Shown here one piece after another: positions 53,463 to 63,535 of a stretch of 64,000 bases of DNA. Positions within the stretch are counted from its first letter, which is position 1, and every line of letters starts with the position of its first letter. The position numbers and the translations under genes were made by a program. Below the pieces are notes generated by a model. It saw nothing but the letters and a program-made list of their open reading frames with translations, did not search any database and was not told the origin of the DNA. This DNA is from Sepiola atlantica. Lineage: Eukaryota > Mollusca > Cephalopoda > Sepiida > Sepiolidae. Location of the stretch: assembly GCA_963556195.1 (NCBI GenBank), contig OY744532.1, positions 86,458,882 through 86,522,881 on the forward strand, in the 5' to 3' direction.

Positions 53463-53493
53463 TCTAAAGAAATTTTGAGTCATTTTAAACAAA
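53361..53493. other. Palindrome with a (TA)n centre
   Basis: TTGTTTAAAATGACTCAAAA to TTCTTTAGAGC is mirrored by GCTCTAAAGAAATTTTGAGT to CATTTTAAACAAA, with about 68 bp of TA (53393-53460) between. The whole 133-bp segment can fold into one hairpin. Confidence 0.9.
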
Positions 53494-53825
53494 AAAAAAA
53501 GAAAAGAAAATGCACTTTAAATTCCCAGAGAAATTAACTAAATCCAAGATATTGCAGACTTAGTACTTGCATAAGCCGACCCACCGTTGGAAAATTCATA
53601 AATAAAAAAGGGGATTCAAGTTTCTAACAGTGAAACAAAAACAGGGAACCTTAACTTGAGCGTGAAATATTAAAACGGGGATAATCAGCTGTTTACCATG
53701 TAACTGTTTCGGAGATTTAAAAACAGGACAGTTATAATATTCATGGCTCTCGTGTGGTACTGATCAAACGACCATTTACCCAATAATCAAGTGTAAAAAT
53801 AATTCAGCTTATATTTCACAAATAT
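53461..53825 (-). repeat. Interspersed repeat Rep280, minus copy 2
   Basis: It matches 34146-34530 (TAACAGTGAAACAAAAACAG, ATAATCAGCTGTTTACCATG, TTTCGGAGATTTAAAAACAG). Its TA-side end forms one arm of the palindrome. Confidence 0.72.
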
Positions 53826-53881
53826 ATGCATAAATAATAATAATAATAATAAATATTAATAATAATATAGGTATATATATA

Positions 53882-54013
53882 CAGGGTGTCTCAAAAAAAT
53901 GTACTCACTCTTAGAATGACGAGAAAACCTTTATTCATGAACATAGAGAGAAATGAAATAGTAATTAAAGTAAAATCATTCTACGAGTGAGTACATTTTT
54001 TTTAGACACCCTG
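53882..54013. mobile_element. 132-bp mariner-type MITE
   Basis: Inverted ends CAGGGTGTCTCAAAAAAATG and CAGGGTGTCTAAAAAAAATG extend over about 38 bp with few mismatches, through GTACTCACTC and TAGAATGA. TA flanks both sides (53880-53881 and 54014-54015). The two arms take up most of the element. Confidence 0.9.
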
Positions 54014-54015
54014 TA

Positions 54016-55655
54016 TATAAGAGATAGAGAAAAGCGTTCTGCCGATTATTCATTTTAATGGCTCGTTGTGTTCCACCGATGGAGGTTTTGTTGTATTATT
54101 GGAATGGAATGGGGTATAATAATGCGGTAAGGCATTTCGTGTTCGTACGTACATTATCACCTTTCACACACTTATAAAAAATGAGATCGTCTGATCAGCA
54201 CTGATGTTGATTGGTGATTACTCTGATGTTATTAAGGTACAGAAATCGACTTTACTCATTTTGAAATGAATTGTTCCTAATCGAGTTCTGTCATCGTGTC
54301 GACTAAAACATTACAATTTTAAATAAATACATTTCAAAATCTGACATTCGTTTTATTGATTTAAAAACATATTTAGCTGACAATTATTTTTACAGTAAGA
54401 AGGCAGAATATTTATAGTTTAAAAATAATGAAACTGCAACAATTTTAAATAAATATTCGTTTTATTTATTCAAAGAATGTTTAGCTGACAGTGACAATTA
54501 TTTTTACAGAAGTAGATAGTCAGTTTTTTTTTTATTTTCAAAAGGAATTATATTATTACAGTAAAGGATACAAATTGATGAAGAAAGCACTGTGGAATTT
54601 CCGTGATGTCTCGCTAGTACTGGTAAAATGCTATATGTGAAAAGGAATAACAAAAGAAATAATTAGCAAGTAATAGAAGAGGAAATGAAATGGAATTGTT
54701 CAAGAGGGTTGCCGTACCCAAAGGAAAGCAGAATTCTGACTCGATTGCATTGTATATAATACAAAGGGAATAGAGTGGCGATTTCTGTATGCATATTACT
54801 AACTGGAATACTTTTCTAGGGGGTTGGTGGGGTTCAGGGTAAGAGGTTGGGAATGAAGAGTAGAATGAGGTAAGAAATGTGTGTGTGTGTATGTGTGATG
54901 GGTGATGGGAGGTAATGTGTTTGCACGGTGCTGGGGAATCGGGGAGGGAAGAGGTCTGAGGGAGAATCAGGGTAAGTCTGGAATGAGACCTGATGTTGAA
55001 AATCAATTTGAGAGCAACTTTAGAAACAGAGAAATAGAGAGAGAAAAAAAAGGAAGTGGTCTGGGCCACATACAATGCGAGGTGGCGTTTGTGGGATGGA
55101 GGTCGGCTTGATGGAATAAAGAGCATCGGACATTGGTTGATTTGCCTCGGACAAACAGATCGTGACATTTGGAATTCAAATTTCAATCATCAATACCAAT
55201 TTATCCATTTTGGCATAAGACTCTTCGGTTGTGTTCGTAAACATAGAAATAAGCAGCGGGGTCATCACTCTATTTCTTACTCGACGACCTAATGTGCGGA
55301 CTTTTTCGAATGGAGATTTTGGAACTATTTTTAGATCCTACTGATGAACCTTGGAATCTGGCTCGAGAGGAAGCTTCTAGATTGTTGATTTGATTGCTTC
55401 TAGGTTGATTAGGAGAGAAAGTTGGAGGTTATTTATTGTCTTTAGGAGGTAGACATGCTAATAGACAATTGGAACAGAATAAAATGCAACAATCTGATAT
55501 ATTAAGGAATGCACGAGGACAGTGATTTTGAAGCAGTTTGCAAGGTATTGTATGTGTGTCGCAAACGGATTGTAGATGTGCCACAAAAATCTTTGAATGT
55601 TATTCAAAAAATTATTTTTAAAAAAACAAAAGAAACAAAGTACAATAAATAATTC
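54016..55655. other. No gene recognised over 1.6 kb
   Basis: Two segments at about 54311-54398 and 54436-54513 are diverged direct repeats ending TTAGCTGACA and CAATTATTTTTACAG. A 190-codon frame on the minus strand (54614-55186) is the longest non-repeat frame in the window; it is Ser/Pro/Phe-rich with HPSHIHTHT-type simple sequence and no recognised domain. Low confidence that it is coding. Confidence 0.4.
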
Positions 55656-55658
55656 CTA

Positions 55659-55952
55659 CGCTACAAGGATGTGTGCAAGCGAGACATGAGGGCAGGTGCC
55701 ATCGATTCAACAGACTTAGTGTCCATGACTAAAAAGACTGCAGCCGCTCGAGAAGTGCTATGAAAGCATGCGCGAAGAGAAGTGAGTAGAGACCAGCAGT
55801 AGATGAAGAAGAAAGAGCATAGACGGCAGAGGGCTGCAACAGAGCTCTCAGAACCAGACACCACCTACATCTGTAGCAACTGCAACAGAGCCTGCCGATC
55901 CAGGATAGGATTGCACAGTTACAGCAAACACTATAATTTGGCAATGGACTAA
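55659..55952 (+). pseudogene. LINE (L4) ORF2 C-terminus with zinc-knuckle-like end
   Basis: The frame reads RYKDVCKRDMRAGAIDSTDL, then KKTAAAREVL, a stop, HARREVSRDQQ, a stop, and finally YICSNCNRACRSRIGLHSYS. The last block (C-x2-C, then H-x4-H) is the terminal finger of a class of non-LTR reverse transcriptases whose usual form is C-x2-C-GR-DC-x-SRIGL-x-SH. The 3' UTR GTCTCCCGAGACACACGGAG follows. Two in-frame stops make it a pseudogene. Confidence 0.75.
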
Positions 55953-56885
55953 TATAAGATGCCGAACTTCATTGTCTCCCGAGACACACGGAGGACAACA
56001 ACAATATTTTATTAGTTTGTTTATTCCTTATCATCTCATTCCATGTGCTAAGCATTTCATATGTGTGTATATGCATCTTTCCGGAGTAGCTGATCGTAAG
56101 GCAAAATAAAATGCTTTAGAAGCCAATATGACAATGTTAAAATTCGAGCAGTAATGTTGCTTGAAAGCTTTTAATCTTTTTCACTCGCAATCAGAAGGGA
56201 TAAAAAGGCAATGAAAGACCTTTTTGAAAAACACATTTTAATTAAAATCTACCGATAACATTTTATCTTTTTGTTTTTAGTTGCAGGTGAGAAGGTATTA
56301 CCTGTTTTTTGGGGTTTTTTTTTATTTATTATTATTTGGGCAATGGATTCTTCTCCTTTCCTTTCATTTAAAAATTGCTAATAAAGGAAATGGAGGAATA
56401 GATCTGTTTTGCGTCATCCGTAATTGGATGAGTAAAACAAATAGAAGATAAAACACCGACAAAACAAAAAGAACCTCAAAAGGTTGAATATTGATTGAGG
56501 TTGAGGAATACATGAAGTTTTTGAAATGCATTGCAAAGTAGCAGCCACGAGTTCAAGAATAAAATCCAAAAATACAAGAGATCCAAAAATACAAGAGAAA
56601 TACAAGATATGAAATAAAATGATTTGTGTTGTACTTTGTTATCATGCGAGGTGGCAAACATGTCTTTCTTTTTTTGCAATTCTTTTGTTATACATTGATT
56701 TAAAGAATACATTGCTTTTTGTATATTTATTAAAATCCTCCCGACACGCATAATTCAGTTTCATACCAACACACACACACACACACATATAAATACTAGA
56801 CGTACCCGTTATCCATTGGGACACAATCATATGATGATCACTATAACCAAAACCGATTTTAATGTTTGTCATTTCTGTGAAATAT
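55953..56885. other. No gene seen
   Basis: AT-rich. Short tandem ATCCAAAAATACAAGAG occurs twice at about 56566-56597. A (CA)n run lies at 56768-56787. Confidence 0.45.
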
Positions 56886-56889
56886 TTCT

Positions 56890-57235
56890 CTATTGTTTTT
56901 CTTAGGAATATTTTAAAAGGATTTTAGGGGTCATAAGATGGGCGCAACCTCCCATTTTGAAATTCAAATATTTCAGATTTGTATGAAATGTGATCCATAG
57001 TCATTAAATAGCAATTACGCAAGATTCCCTGAATTTCAATTTCTTATTAAGACCCCTTAAGTTTAAGCCTTAAACTTTAGACATTTTCTTAAAATCCAAA
57101 TTATGTAATTGATTTTGTTCAAAATTGGAGTTAAGATTCTAGACGTAAGGCTTAGTATCATTATATATTTATTTTAATCTTTTTAAGGGGACATAAAAGT
57201 GGTGCAAAACTGTTCTGTTCGGGGGGTATTCTTCT

Positions 57236-57238
<3 letters not shown>
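56890..57238 (+). mobile_element. Helitron-like repeat (Heli), 3' part
   Basis: GGATTTTAGGGGTCATAAGA, CCATAGTCATTAAATAGCA and GATTTTGTTCAAAATTGGAG match the family. It ends TATTCTTCTGGT and abuts (TA)n at 57238. It is the undisturbed reference for the Tc1-split copy. Confidence 0.55.
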
Positions 57239-57269
<31 letters not shown>

Positions 57270-57280
<11 letters not shown>

Positions 57281-57546
57281 TTATTACTATTTCATGTATC
57301 CACATAAAATTTAATAAGGAGATATAATTTTTTATGTATCAATTTTCAGTATTTACTTCAACAGTGCTCGATACGTACTTAGAGCTAGGTAGTAAGCTAT
57401 GAAAATATATTTATGGCAATTAAGCTACACAGAGGTTCCAGCGTTTCATCCCCGGGGGGGGAGATCTTCAAGCTGAAGATTCCACCCAGAGATGAAACGC
57501 GGGAGCCTCTGTGTAGCTTAATTGCCATAAATATATTTTCATAGCT

Positions 57547-57555
<9 letters not shown>
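57270..57555. repeat. F6 repeat ending in a 60-bp-arm palindrome
   Basis: F6 sequence runs from CATGTATCCACATAAAATTT. Then AGTAAGCTATGAAAATATAT to GCGTTTCATCCCC (57391-57453) is mirrored by GAGATGAAACGCGGGAGCCT to TTTTCATAGCTTACT (57489-57550). A small inner hairpin ATCTTCAAGCTGAAGAT sits at the centre. (TA)n arrays bound both sides. Confidence 0.82.
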
Positions 57556-57583
<28 letters not shown>

Positions 57584-57589
<6 letters not shown>

Positions 57590-58290
57590 GAGAGAGAGAG
57601 AGAAATAAAAAAAGGCCGTGTTGCATAACGTCTAGATTCTTCTCGGCTCGATCTGACGGTGATGGTCTCATAAGACTAAGAGATTACGGGATGAAAGACG
57701 TGACTAGACCACTTGACTGGAAGTAATTCTTTATCTCTCTGATCATATCATTGCTAAATACCAATAATTATCAATACCGAAAGTGTTTGTATTAAAAATA
57801 CATGTTTATTTATCTCATGATGTAAACATGCACTCGGTTGCATGTTTTGATAATGTATGCGAATGGCAGACGCTGCAGGTGATAGATGCTCGACCAAAGG
57901 AAAAAAGGGGGGGGGGTTGCGCAGAGGAATTAGCAAAATGTCTTCCATTTTATAATGGGCGACACAGAATCTTATTTCTCTTTCAAATGAATTAAGTGCC
58001 TCATAAAAACAAGGAATCATGCTGAGACCAAAAAGTAATGTTCGTAGATTGTCTCCATGATAAGTCTCTTTTGAGTGGACTGTCTGGCAGTTATCGCTAT
58101 TGGTCTCCATGCATATCTCTGTTTTTTAAAGTAGTCCTAGAGAAAGAAATCTAGGATCTACGGTCTGGGCTGTGATTTGCTCATTCAAAATCAGTCTTGA
58201 AACTGATTACACAGCCCCCAAAGTTCTCTTTCAACCGATTCTGGAACAGATTTGAGGTGTAAGAGATTGCTCTATATTTCTATAACTATA
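57584..58290. other. No gene recognised
   Basis: A 118-codon minus-strand frame (57754-58110) has no motif I recognise. A G9 tract lies at about 57909-57917. Confidence 0.4.
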
Positions 58291-58291
58291 A

Positions 58292-58473
58292 CATGGACGG
58301 CGGCACCGGGGGGCAGAGGGGGCTACAGCCCCCCCCCCCCCACTTTTTGACTTGGCCCTCCCACTTTACGGTCATCAAAAATGAAGTTATATATGCATGT
58401 GTTTAACCAGGCCCCTCCCACTTTTTAGGAGAGCCCCCCCCCCCACACTTTTATAACTGTGTCGCCGGTCCTG
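58292..58473. mobile_element. 182-bp inverted-repeat element, 5-bp target duplication
   Basis: It is the same family as 26284-26448: left end CATGGACGGCGGCACCGG, right end, inverted, CAGGACCGGCGACACAG. TATAA lies on both sides (58287-58291 and 58474-58478). The interior shares CCCACTTTACGGTCATCA and ATGAAGTTATATATGCATGT. Length differences come from C- and G-runs. Confidence 0.82.
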
Positions 58474-58478
58474 TATAA

Positions 58479-58865
58479 TGCTACAATAAGCAACGGGCAG
58501 AGGGTCTGCAGCCTATTCTTGTGCAAAGAGTTTTGGACTCTGCTGAATTTCTCTCTTGCTATAGATCAGCTCAGTTGTACACTTTTTGAGACATCTTGAA
58601 TGGATTGGACGATTATTGTTGACTGCAGTGGGGTTCTCTACTGTGCCGTAGTTCTCAAAGTGGTCCACCCAGTTCTGATTGTTTTAATTGAAGGGAGCCT
58701 TTTCACATTTGAACTGATGCACTTTCTTGAACGACTCGACTAGCAGTAATGTTTAATACAATGTATTCTTTGATCCCATTGAGATCTGTTTTTTTTAAAT
58801 ATAATTTTATTCACCCCCAAACAAGGTACATTGACACTGAGATGTAAGAGGCCACTGCAATTTAA
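58479..58865. other. No gene seen
   Basis: Mixed sequence with no recognised repeat. Confidence 0.45.
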
Positions 58866-58869
58866 GGTG

Positions 58870-59330
58870 TTATATATATCGGGGCCTCCTAAGTGAGGAG
58901 TTGTGCAGCGAGATGTTTGTTCACATTACATTGAAAATTTTGCATGTTGGTACAGTTAGGGAAACAGGGAGCAGGGCGGGAATTCTAAAGGCTAGCAGTT
59001 TGAGGAAAGAATATATTAGAGCAGAAAATCTACCGGCTTCTCGGGACCTCTACAATGAAGGGGTTGGATTTTGCTGATTACCGGGTTGGTCTAGGGTATT
59101 TACGTCAGAGGGGGGGGGGGAACAGTGCAGCAAGTTCATCGGAGCACATTCCGTTGAAGTACTTGCAAAACAAGCAAAGAAATGCGACATTGCGGCGATC
59201 AGACAGGGGCTGGAGCTTGGTAGACAGTGTGGGACCTATTAGATTAGTGTCTCTCTTTCAGACCCTGCCTAAGAGAGAGAGGCTAGTGGTTGGTACACCA
59301 GCCCAGATGTGAAAACAAGTTGTATTCACA
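58870..59330 (-). pseudogene. LINE (L1) C-terminus, antisense
   Basis: Minus strand from 59325: CFHIWAGVPTTSLSLL, NLIGPTLSTKLQ, DRRNVAFLCLFCKYFNGMCS and DELAAL, then after a C-run and frameshift a FPNCTNMQNF-like block and NKHLAAQLLT with a stop near 58885. It is colinear with 48150-48572 but carries stops and frame changes. Confidence 0.7.
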
Positions 59331-60024
59331 GGTATTGCTTCTGCTATGTTCTGCAAAATGATAGTGAGTAATGAATTAATGAAGGATATTTGACAAAAAG
59401 TGCCCCCTTTTCGAGGGGGGGGGGGGTCGCGCACCCTATATAACCGAAAAAAAAAAACAATGAAATTAGGATAAAAATTAACAAAGTGTATTGAATATTT
59501 CTGTATCCATAAATTGTTGGAAAAGCAAAACGATTAAAGAAAAGAAACAGTTAAAATTATGGAAGCATGGAATGTCAAAAAAATTCTATTTTCAGAAAGT
59601 AGATGTGTGCGTGTTTAAAATACATAAATTTCTAAGTGATAAAAGAAAAGATTTTAAAGAGTGGAGTTTTGATGAACTCTTTGAAACTTTCTAAATATCA
59701 ACTTTTTAAAACCATTTTTCAAAGCCAACCAATATATAAGCACAATTCTCCTTAATAGAATAATTTTAGGTGTAACAGAGTATTCGAGTGTTTTTGATGA
59801 ATTTCTTTTCAAATGTCCATTTTTGATTTCACACAGAAAAAAATGAAAGCAATAGAATGCATGACGAATACAAAAAAATGTTTTATTCAAATAACAAAGC
59901 ATTTTATGTAAAAAAATTCATAAAAGAAGGTTACTGAAAGAGAAAGGGTATATTAAAAGGGGAATAGGTTTTAAATGGTAAAAATTTGACAAATGAAATA
60001 TTAATTTTCTAAAAGCAAGGTGAA

Positions 60025-60029
<5 letters not shown>
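59331..60029. other. No gene seen
   Basis: AT-rich; a G12 run at about 59416-59427; (TA)n at 60030-60055. Confidence 0.45.
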
Positions 60030-60055
<26 letters not shown>

Positions 60056-60064
60056 ATGTATATA

Positions 60065-60615
60065 GGAAGCCTGTCTAAAAAGTATCCAATCTTAGGCCAG
60101 AAAAAATATTCCGCATACCTGATGGAGTTGAGACATTAATCCCCTACAAAGTAGGCCCTATGTGCTTGCACACACTTAGCCCACATATCAATCCACTGCT
60201 GGAAACACCATTGGAAGTCTTCTTTTGGAATGGTATTCATCTCCGCCGTCGCATTAGATTCAGCAGTTATTTTGAGAAGATGAGATGTGTAACACAAATT
60301 AATTAGTGGGTCAACCGATTCAAAAATGACCGCATATCAGCAGAGAGTGACCAGCATTCTGGCAGGCCCCAAACTGCTCGGAGTGCAGCTGTTGTTAAGA
60401 GGGTGCGAAAAAAGAGATAATGCGGAACGCAACGTTGGAGATGAACACCATTCTAAAAGAAGACTTCCAGAGGTGTTTCCGGCAGTGGATGGATCGGTGG
60501 GCTAAGTGCGTGCAAGCACAAGGAACCTACTTTCAAGGGGATTAGGATCCAAACCCCATCATGTATTTGAAATTTTTTTCTGGCCTAAGGTCGGATACGA
60601 TTTAGACAGGCCTCG
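60065..60615. mobile_element. Mariner derivative with long inverted arms
   Basis: The left arm (60065-60248) is the inverted counterpart of the right arm (60428-60615). Both arms contain the transposase C-terminal coding end, shown by KEDFQ, then WAKCVQAHR or WAKCVQAQG and YF. The centre (60249-60427) reads WVNRFKNDRISAESDQHSG and RPQTARSAAVVKRVRK on the plus strand, the transposase helix-turn-helix region. Ends share AGGCCTGTCTAAA and lie in TA. The catalytic middle is absent. Confidence 0.82.
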
Positions 60616-60639
60616 TATATATATATATATATATACTAT

Positions 60640-60800
60640 AAATATTTTTTTATTACAGTGTTTATTACCTACAGATGATATCGTTTCGAGCGTTTTGCCC
60701 TCATCAGTGCAGGAGTGGTAGTTGTAGGTAGTCACATGGCATCGAACGCAGTTAATAAATTCAGTCTAAAATTATGAGACAAACGCTCGGGACCACACGG
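60640..60800 (-). mobile_element. tRNA-derived SINE with 3' hammerhead
   Basis: Minus strand: box A TAGCCGTGTGG and box B-like GCGTTCGATGCC are well preserved. The hammerhead and the tail TAATAAACACTGTAATAAAA follow, then (TA)n at 60617-60636. Confidence 0.78.
60668..60713 (-). ncRNA. Hammerhead ribozyme-like motif, intact core
   Basis: Stem I CCTGCA/TGTAGG; core CTGATGA; stem II GGGC/GCTC with a 5-nt loop; GAAA; stem III CGA/TCA around TA with one C-A mismatch; triplet ATC. All catalytic positions are present. Confidence 0.7.
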
Positions 60801-61129
60801 CTACCAGCAATCAGCACAGACAGTGATTGAAATTGAGATAAACTTACTTGGGAAGGCAGGGGAAAGTGTTATTATTGTCGACAGTGTTATATATGTTATC
60901 GTGCACAAAAATATAAACAGGTCAAGAATATAATGGTTATGGTGAGCTACCCTATTGCGTCACTACATGGACTCTTCCCGACACTATAGATTATGATAAT
61001 GTTCGTAAGAGAGTCGCTATAACCAAGCCAGAGGCAGTATCTGACAACCCATTACTTCTGTACTTTCTGTAAATACATACGCTTGTCAACTCTACATACT
61101 TGTTGTCTTATTTCTTTTCGGTTTTTAAA
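60801..61129. other. No gene seen
   Basis: AT-rich single-copy-looking sequence. Confidence 0.45.
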
Positions 61130-61430
61130 GGCCACAACAATAACAAAATCGGGACAATCTATGCCTGACTTGTCCACCAAGTTTCAGCCATTAATGTCCA
61201 ACAGATTTTTATTTTATCGTTGCTAAATGATATGGGGACACTTTGATCTCATCGATTTAATGATAATGCATATTAAGATGCGTGCATTCAATATGGACAT
61301 TTAGCAATGAAAATACTAGTATGACAAACCGAGCCACATTTATATAGAGATGCTATTCCTAACTTAAGCTTGACAGACCAACGAAATTGCTATTCTAAAC
61401 AAGTGTCACAGATGAATAGAGCGACCGAAA
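61130..61430 (+). repeat. DNA-transposon-derived repeat
   Basis: CTATGCCTGACTTGTCCACC and AAGTTTCAG recur at 62070-62095, next to a transposase remnant. ATCGTTGCTAAATG and CATTTAGCAATG form an inner inverted pair. It ends with AACTTAAGCTTGACAGACCA, the unit of the tandem array at 615-763. Confidence 0.5.
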
Positions 61431-62150
61431 GTGCTTCTTATAGAGATGTTTGGGCCCATCTAAAAATTTTAAAAATGCAATGAAAACAGCATAGGGTTAC
61501 CTCCCGCCACCCCAAAAGTAGTAAGTGGTATATGTTGAATCCGTAGGTGCTCAATACCCTAGACATGGCAGGTGTGCTTAATAATACATTAGTACATTTC
61601 CTATGTAGTATGCTTGATGGAGAAGATATTCAGTGTTGCTTGGAATACACTAAAACAAATATAAGTTTCATTATATTATTAAGAGAGAGGGGGGGGAGAT
61701 AAGCAACTCGGCGTTGCCCGGGAATACATTAAAACAAATATAGATTTCGTTATATTTTAAGGAAGGGGAAGGGGAGAGACTCAGTGTTGCTCGGGAACAA
61801 TGATTTTAAAACTGAAAGCTCCGTTAACTCACATTATCATCATTATTTTCAATACATTAAGACAAGATAGAGGAATGGGATGAGTGGAGGATAAAGAGGG
61901 GGTTGGGGAGAGGAAGGGGGAAAGTAAAGGAGGAGGAAATAGAGAAAGATAGACGGATTTTGTTTTTATGGCTCCTGGCAACGCCGCGTCGTAGCCCTGC
62001 TATTTCTGAAAGAAATTCAAAATCTGTTCTGCAATCCAACTATATTCGCTACAGATAAACTTAAGTCTATGCCTGACATGTCCACCAAGTTTCAGTAATG
62101 AATCTCCAACAGTCTCTGTTTTACCGTCATTCGATGATAAGCACATATGA
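61431..62150. other. No gene; repeats with GTTGCCCGGG motifs
   Basis: Three related segments (near 61635, 61710 and 61785) contain a form of GTTGCTTGGGAATACA or GCGTTGCCCGGGAATACATT then AAAACAAATATA. Several G-runs are present. Confidence 0.45.
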
Positions 62151-62159
62151 ATACAACAT

Positions 62160-62580
62160 GCAAGATTGTCTAACTGATGAAATCTCCTGTTGGCATTGCG
62201 TTTACTTGAATTGTGATGGCCCCCTTCAGTTCACAGAATAGATTTTTTGATAGACATTCTCTTTGAAATGACTCCACAGATAAAAGTCTGGGGTAGGTTA
62301 AGGTCAGGCGAGTGTGAAGCCCATTCAGGATTTCATCTCCTACAGATGAGACGATCAGCAAAGTGCCCCTGCATATCATTGAATTGCGATGAAACAAAGA
62401 CTGTTGAACATTCATAAATGACACTTGGCAGACAAGTCAAGCATAGATAAAAGTTATTTATATCAAATATGGTTTGATTGTAAGAAATGATCATAACTGT
62501 TATTAACGATTCATTGGGTGGAATTTGGATGCGTGTGTGTAGGGTGGGGATACCCTGTATTTCAAACATGAGCATGACAG
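62160..62580 (-). pseudogene. Degenerate DDE (IS630/mariner-type) transposase C-terminus
   Basis: Minus strand, across frames: SSQFNDMQGHFADRLICRR, then EWASHSPDLN, then TPDFYLWSHFKENVYQKI. These correspond to the GRWIGR-GP-EWP-RSPDLTP-DFFLWG-LK-VY blocks of IS630/mariner-type transposases; the aspartate of SPDLN is one of the catalytic residues. Several frameshifts and stops are present. Confidence 0.6.
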
Positions 62581-62699
62581 ATCACCGACCGGCGGGGTTT
62601 CTTATGAAGATGCGTGGAAGCATCTAAAATGCATTTCAAACTTAAACCGATCGAGGAAAGTTCTATTTCAACCAAGCTCTCTCTACCGGGCTAGGAAAT

Positions 62700-62866
62700 T
62701 TCTCACATCTGCCAGTATCCGATATCCCTATAAAGCAACCATTCGCCTATGCAGTATGGAGTATTGTTGTCATACCTTGGCTGGTGCACCATCCACTGGT
62801 CTTTACCTGTTGGACAGGATGCAAAAAAAAAACTCTGACCTAATAGGTCACACACTGTCAACCAAT
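62700..62866 (+). pseudogene. LINE (L1) fragment cut by a microsatellite
   Basis: [34 protein letters not shown] and [10 protein letters not shown] match L1. The frame is open until it runs into the TATG array at 62868, so the apparent long protein is a chimera of LINE and simple repeat. Confidence 0.7.
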
Positions 62867-62867
62867 A

Positions 62868-62965
62868 TGTATGTATATATACGTATATATATATATATAT
62901 GTATATGTATATATATATGTATATATATATGTATATATACATGTATATATATGTATATATACATG

Positions 62966-62996
<31 letters not shown>

Positions 62997-63025
62997 GTAT
63001 ATATATATATGTATATATATATATG

Positions 63026-63056
<31 letters not shown>

Positions 63057-63138
63057 GTATATATATGTATATATATATATGTATATATATATATGTATAT
63101 ATATATATGTATATATATATATGTATGTATATATATGT

Positions 63139-63178
<40 letters not shown>

Positions 63179-63193
63179 GTATATATATATATG

Positions 63194-63227
<34 letters not shown>

Positions 63228-63531
63228 TGTATATATATGTATATGTATATATATGTATATGTATATATATGCATATGTATATATATATGTATATATATGC
63301 ATATGTATATATATATGTATATATATGCATATGTATATATATATGTATATATATGTATATATATGTATATATATGTATATATGTATATATATGTATATAT
63401 ATGCATATGTATATATATGTATATATGTATATATATGTATATATATGTATATATGTATATATATGTATATATATGCATATGTATATATATGTATATGTAT
63501 ATATATGTATATGTATATATATGCATCTGTA
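62868..63531. repeat. 664-bp TATG/TA compound microsatellite
   Basis: Irregular alternation of (TA)n with TG steps: TATATATGTATATATATG and, towards the right, TATATATGCATATG. Open frames of 160-279 codons occur on both strands in several frames, all Tyr/Ile/His/Val/Met, because TA/TG alternation contains few stops. None is a gene. Confidence 0.95.
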
Positions 63532-63535
63532 TATT

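Noticed and set aside
54614..55186. 190-codon minus-strand frame
   Set aside because: Ser/Pro/Phe-rich with GT/CA simple sequence and no domain, splice context or homologous pattern I recognise. Kept only as a note.
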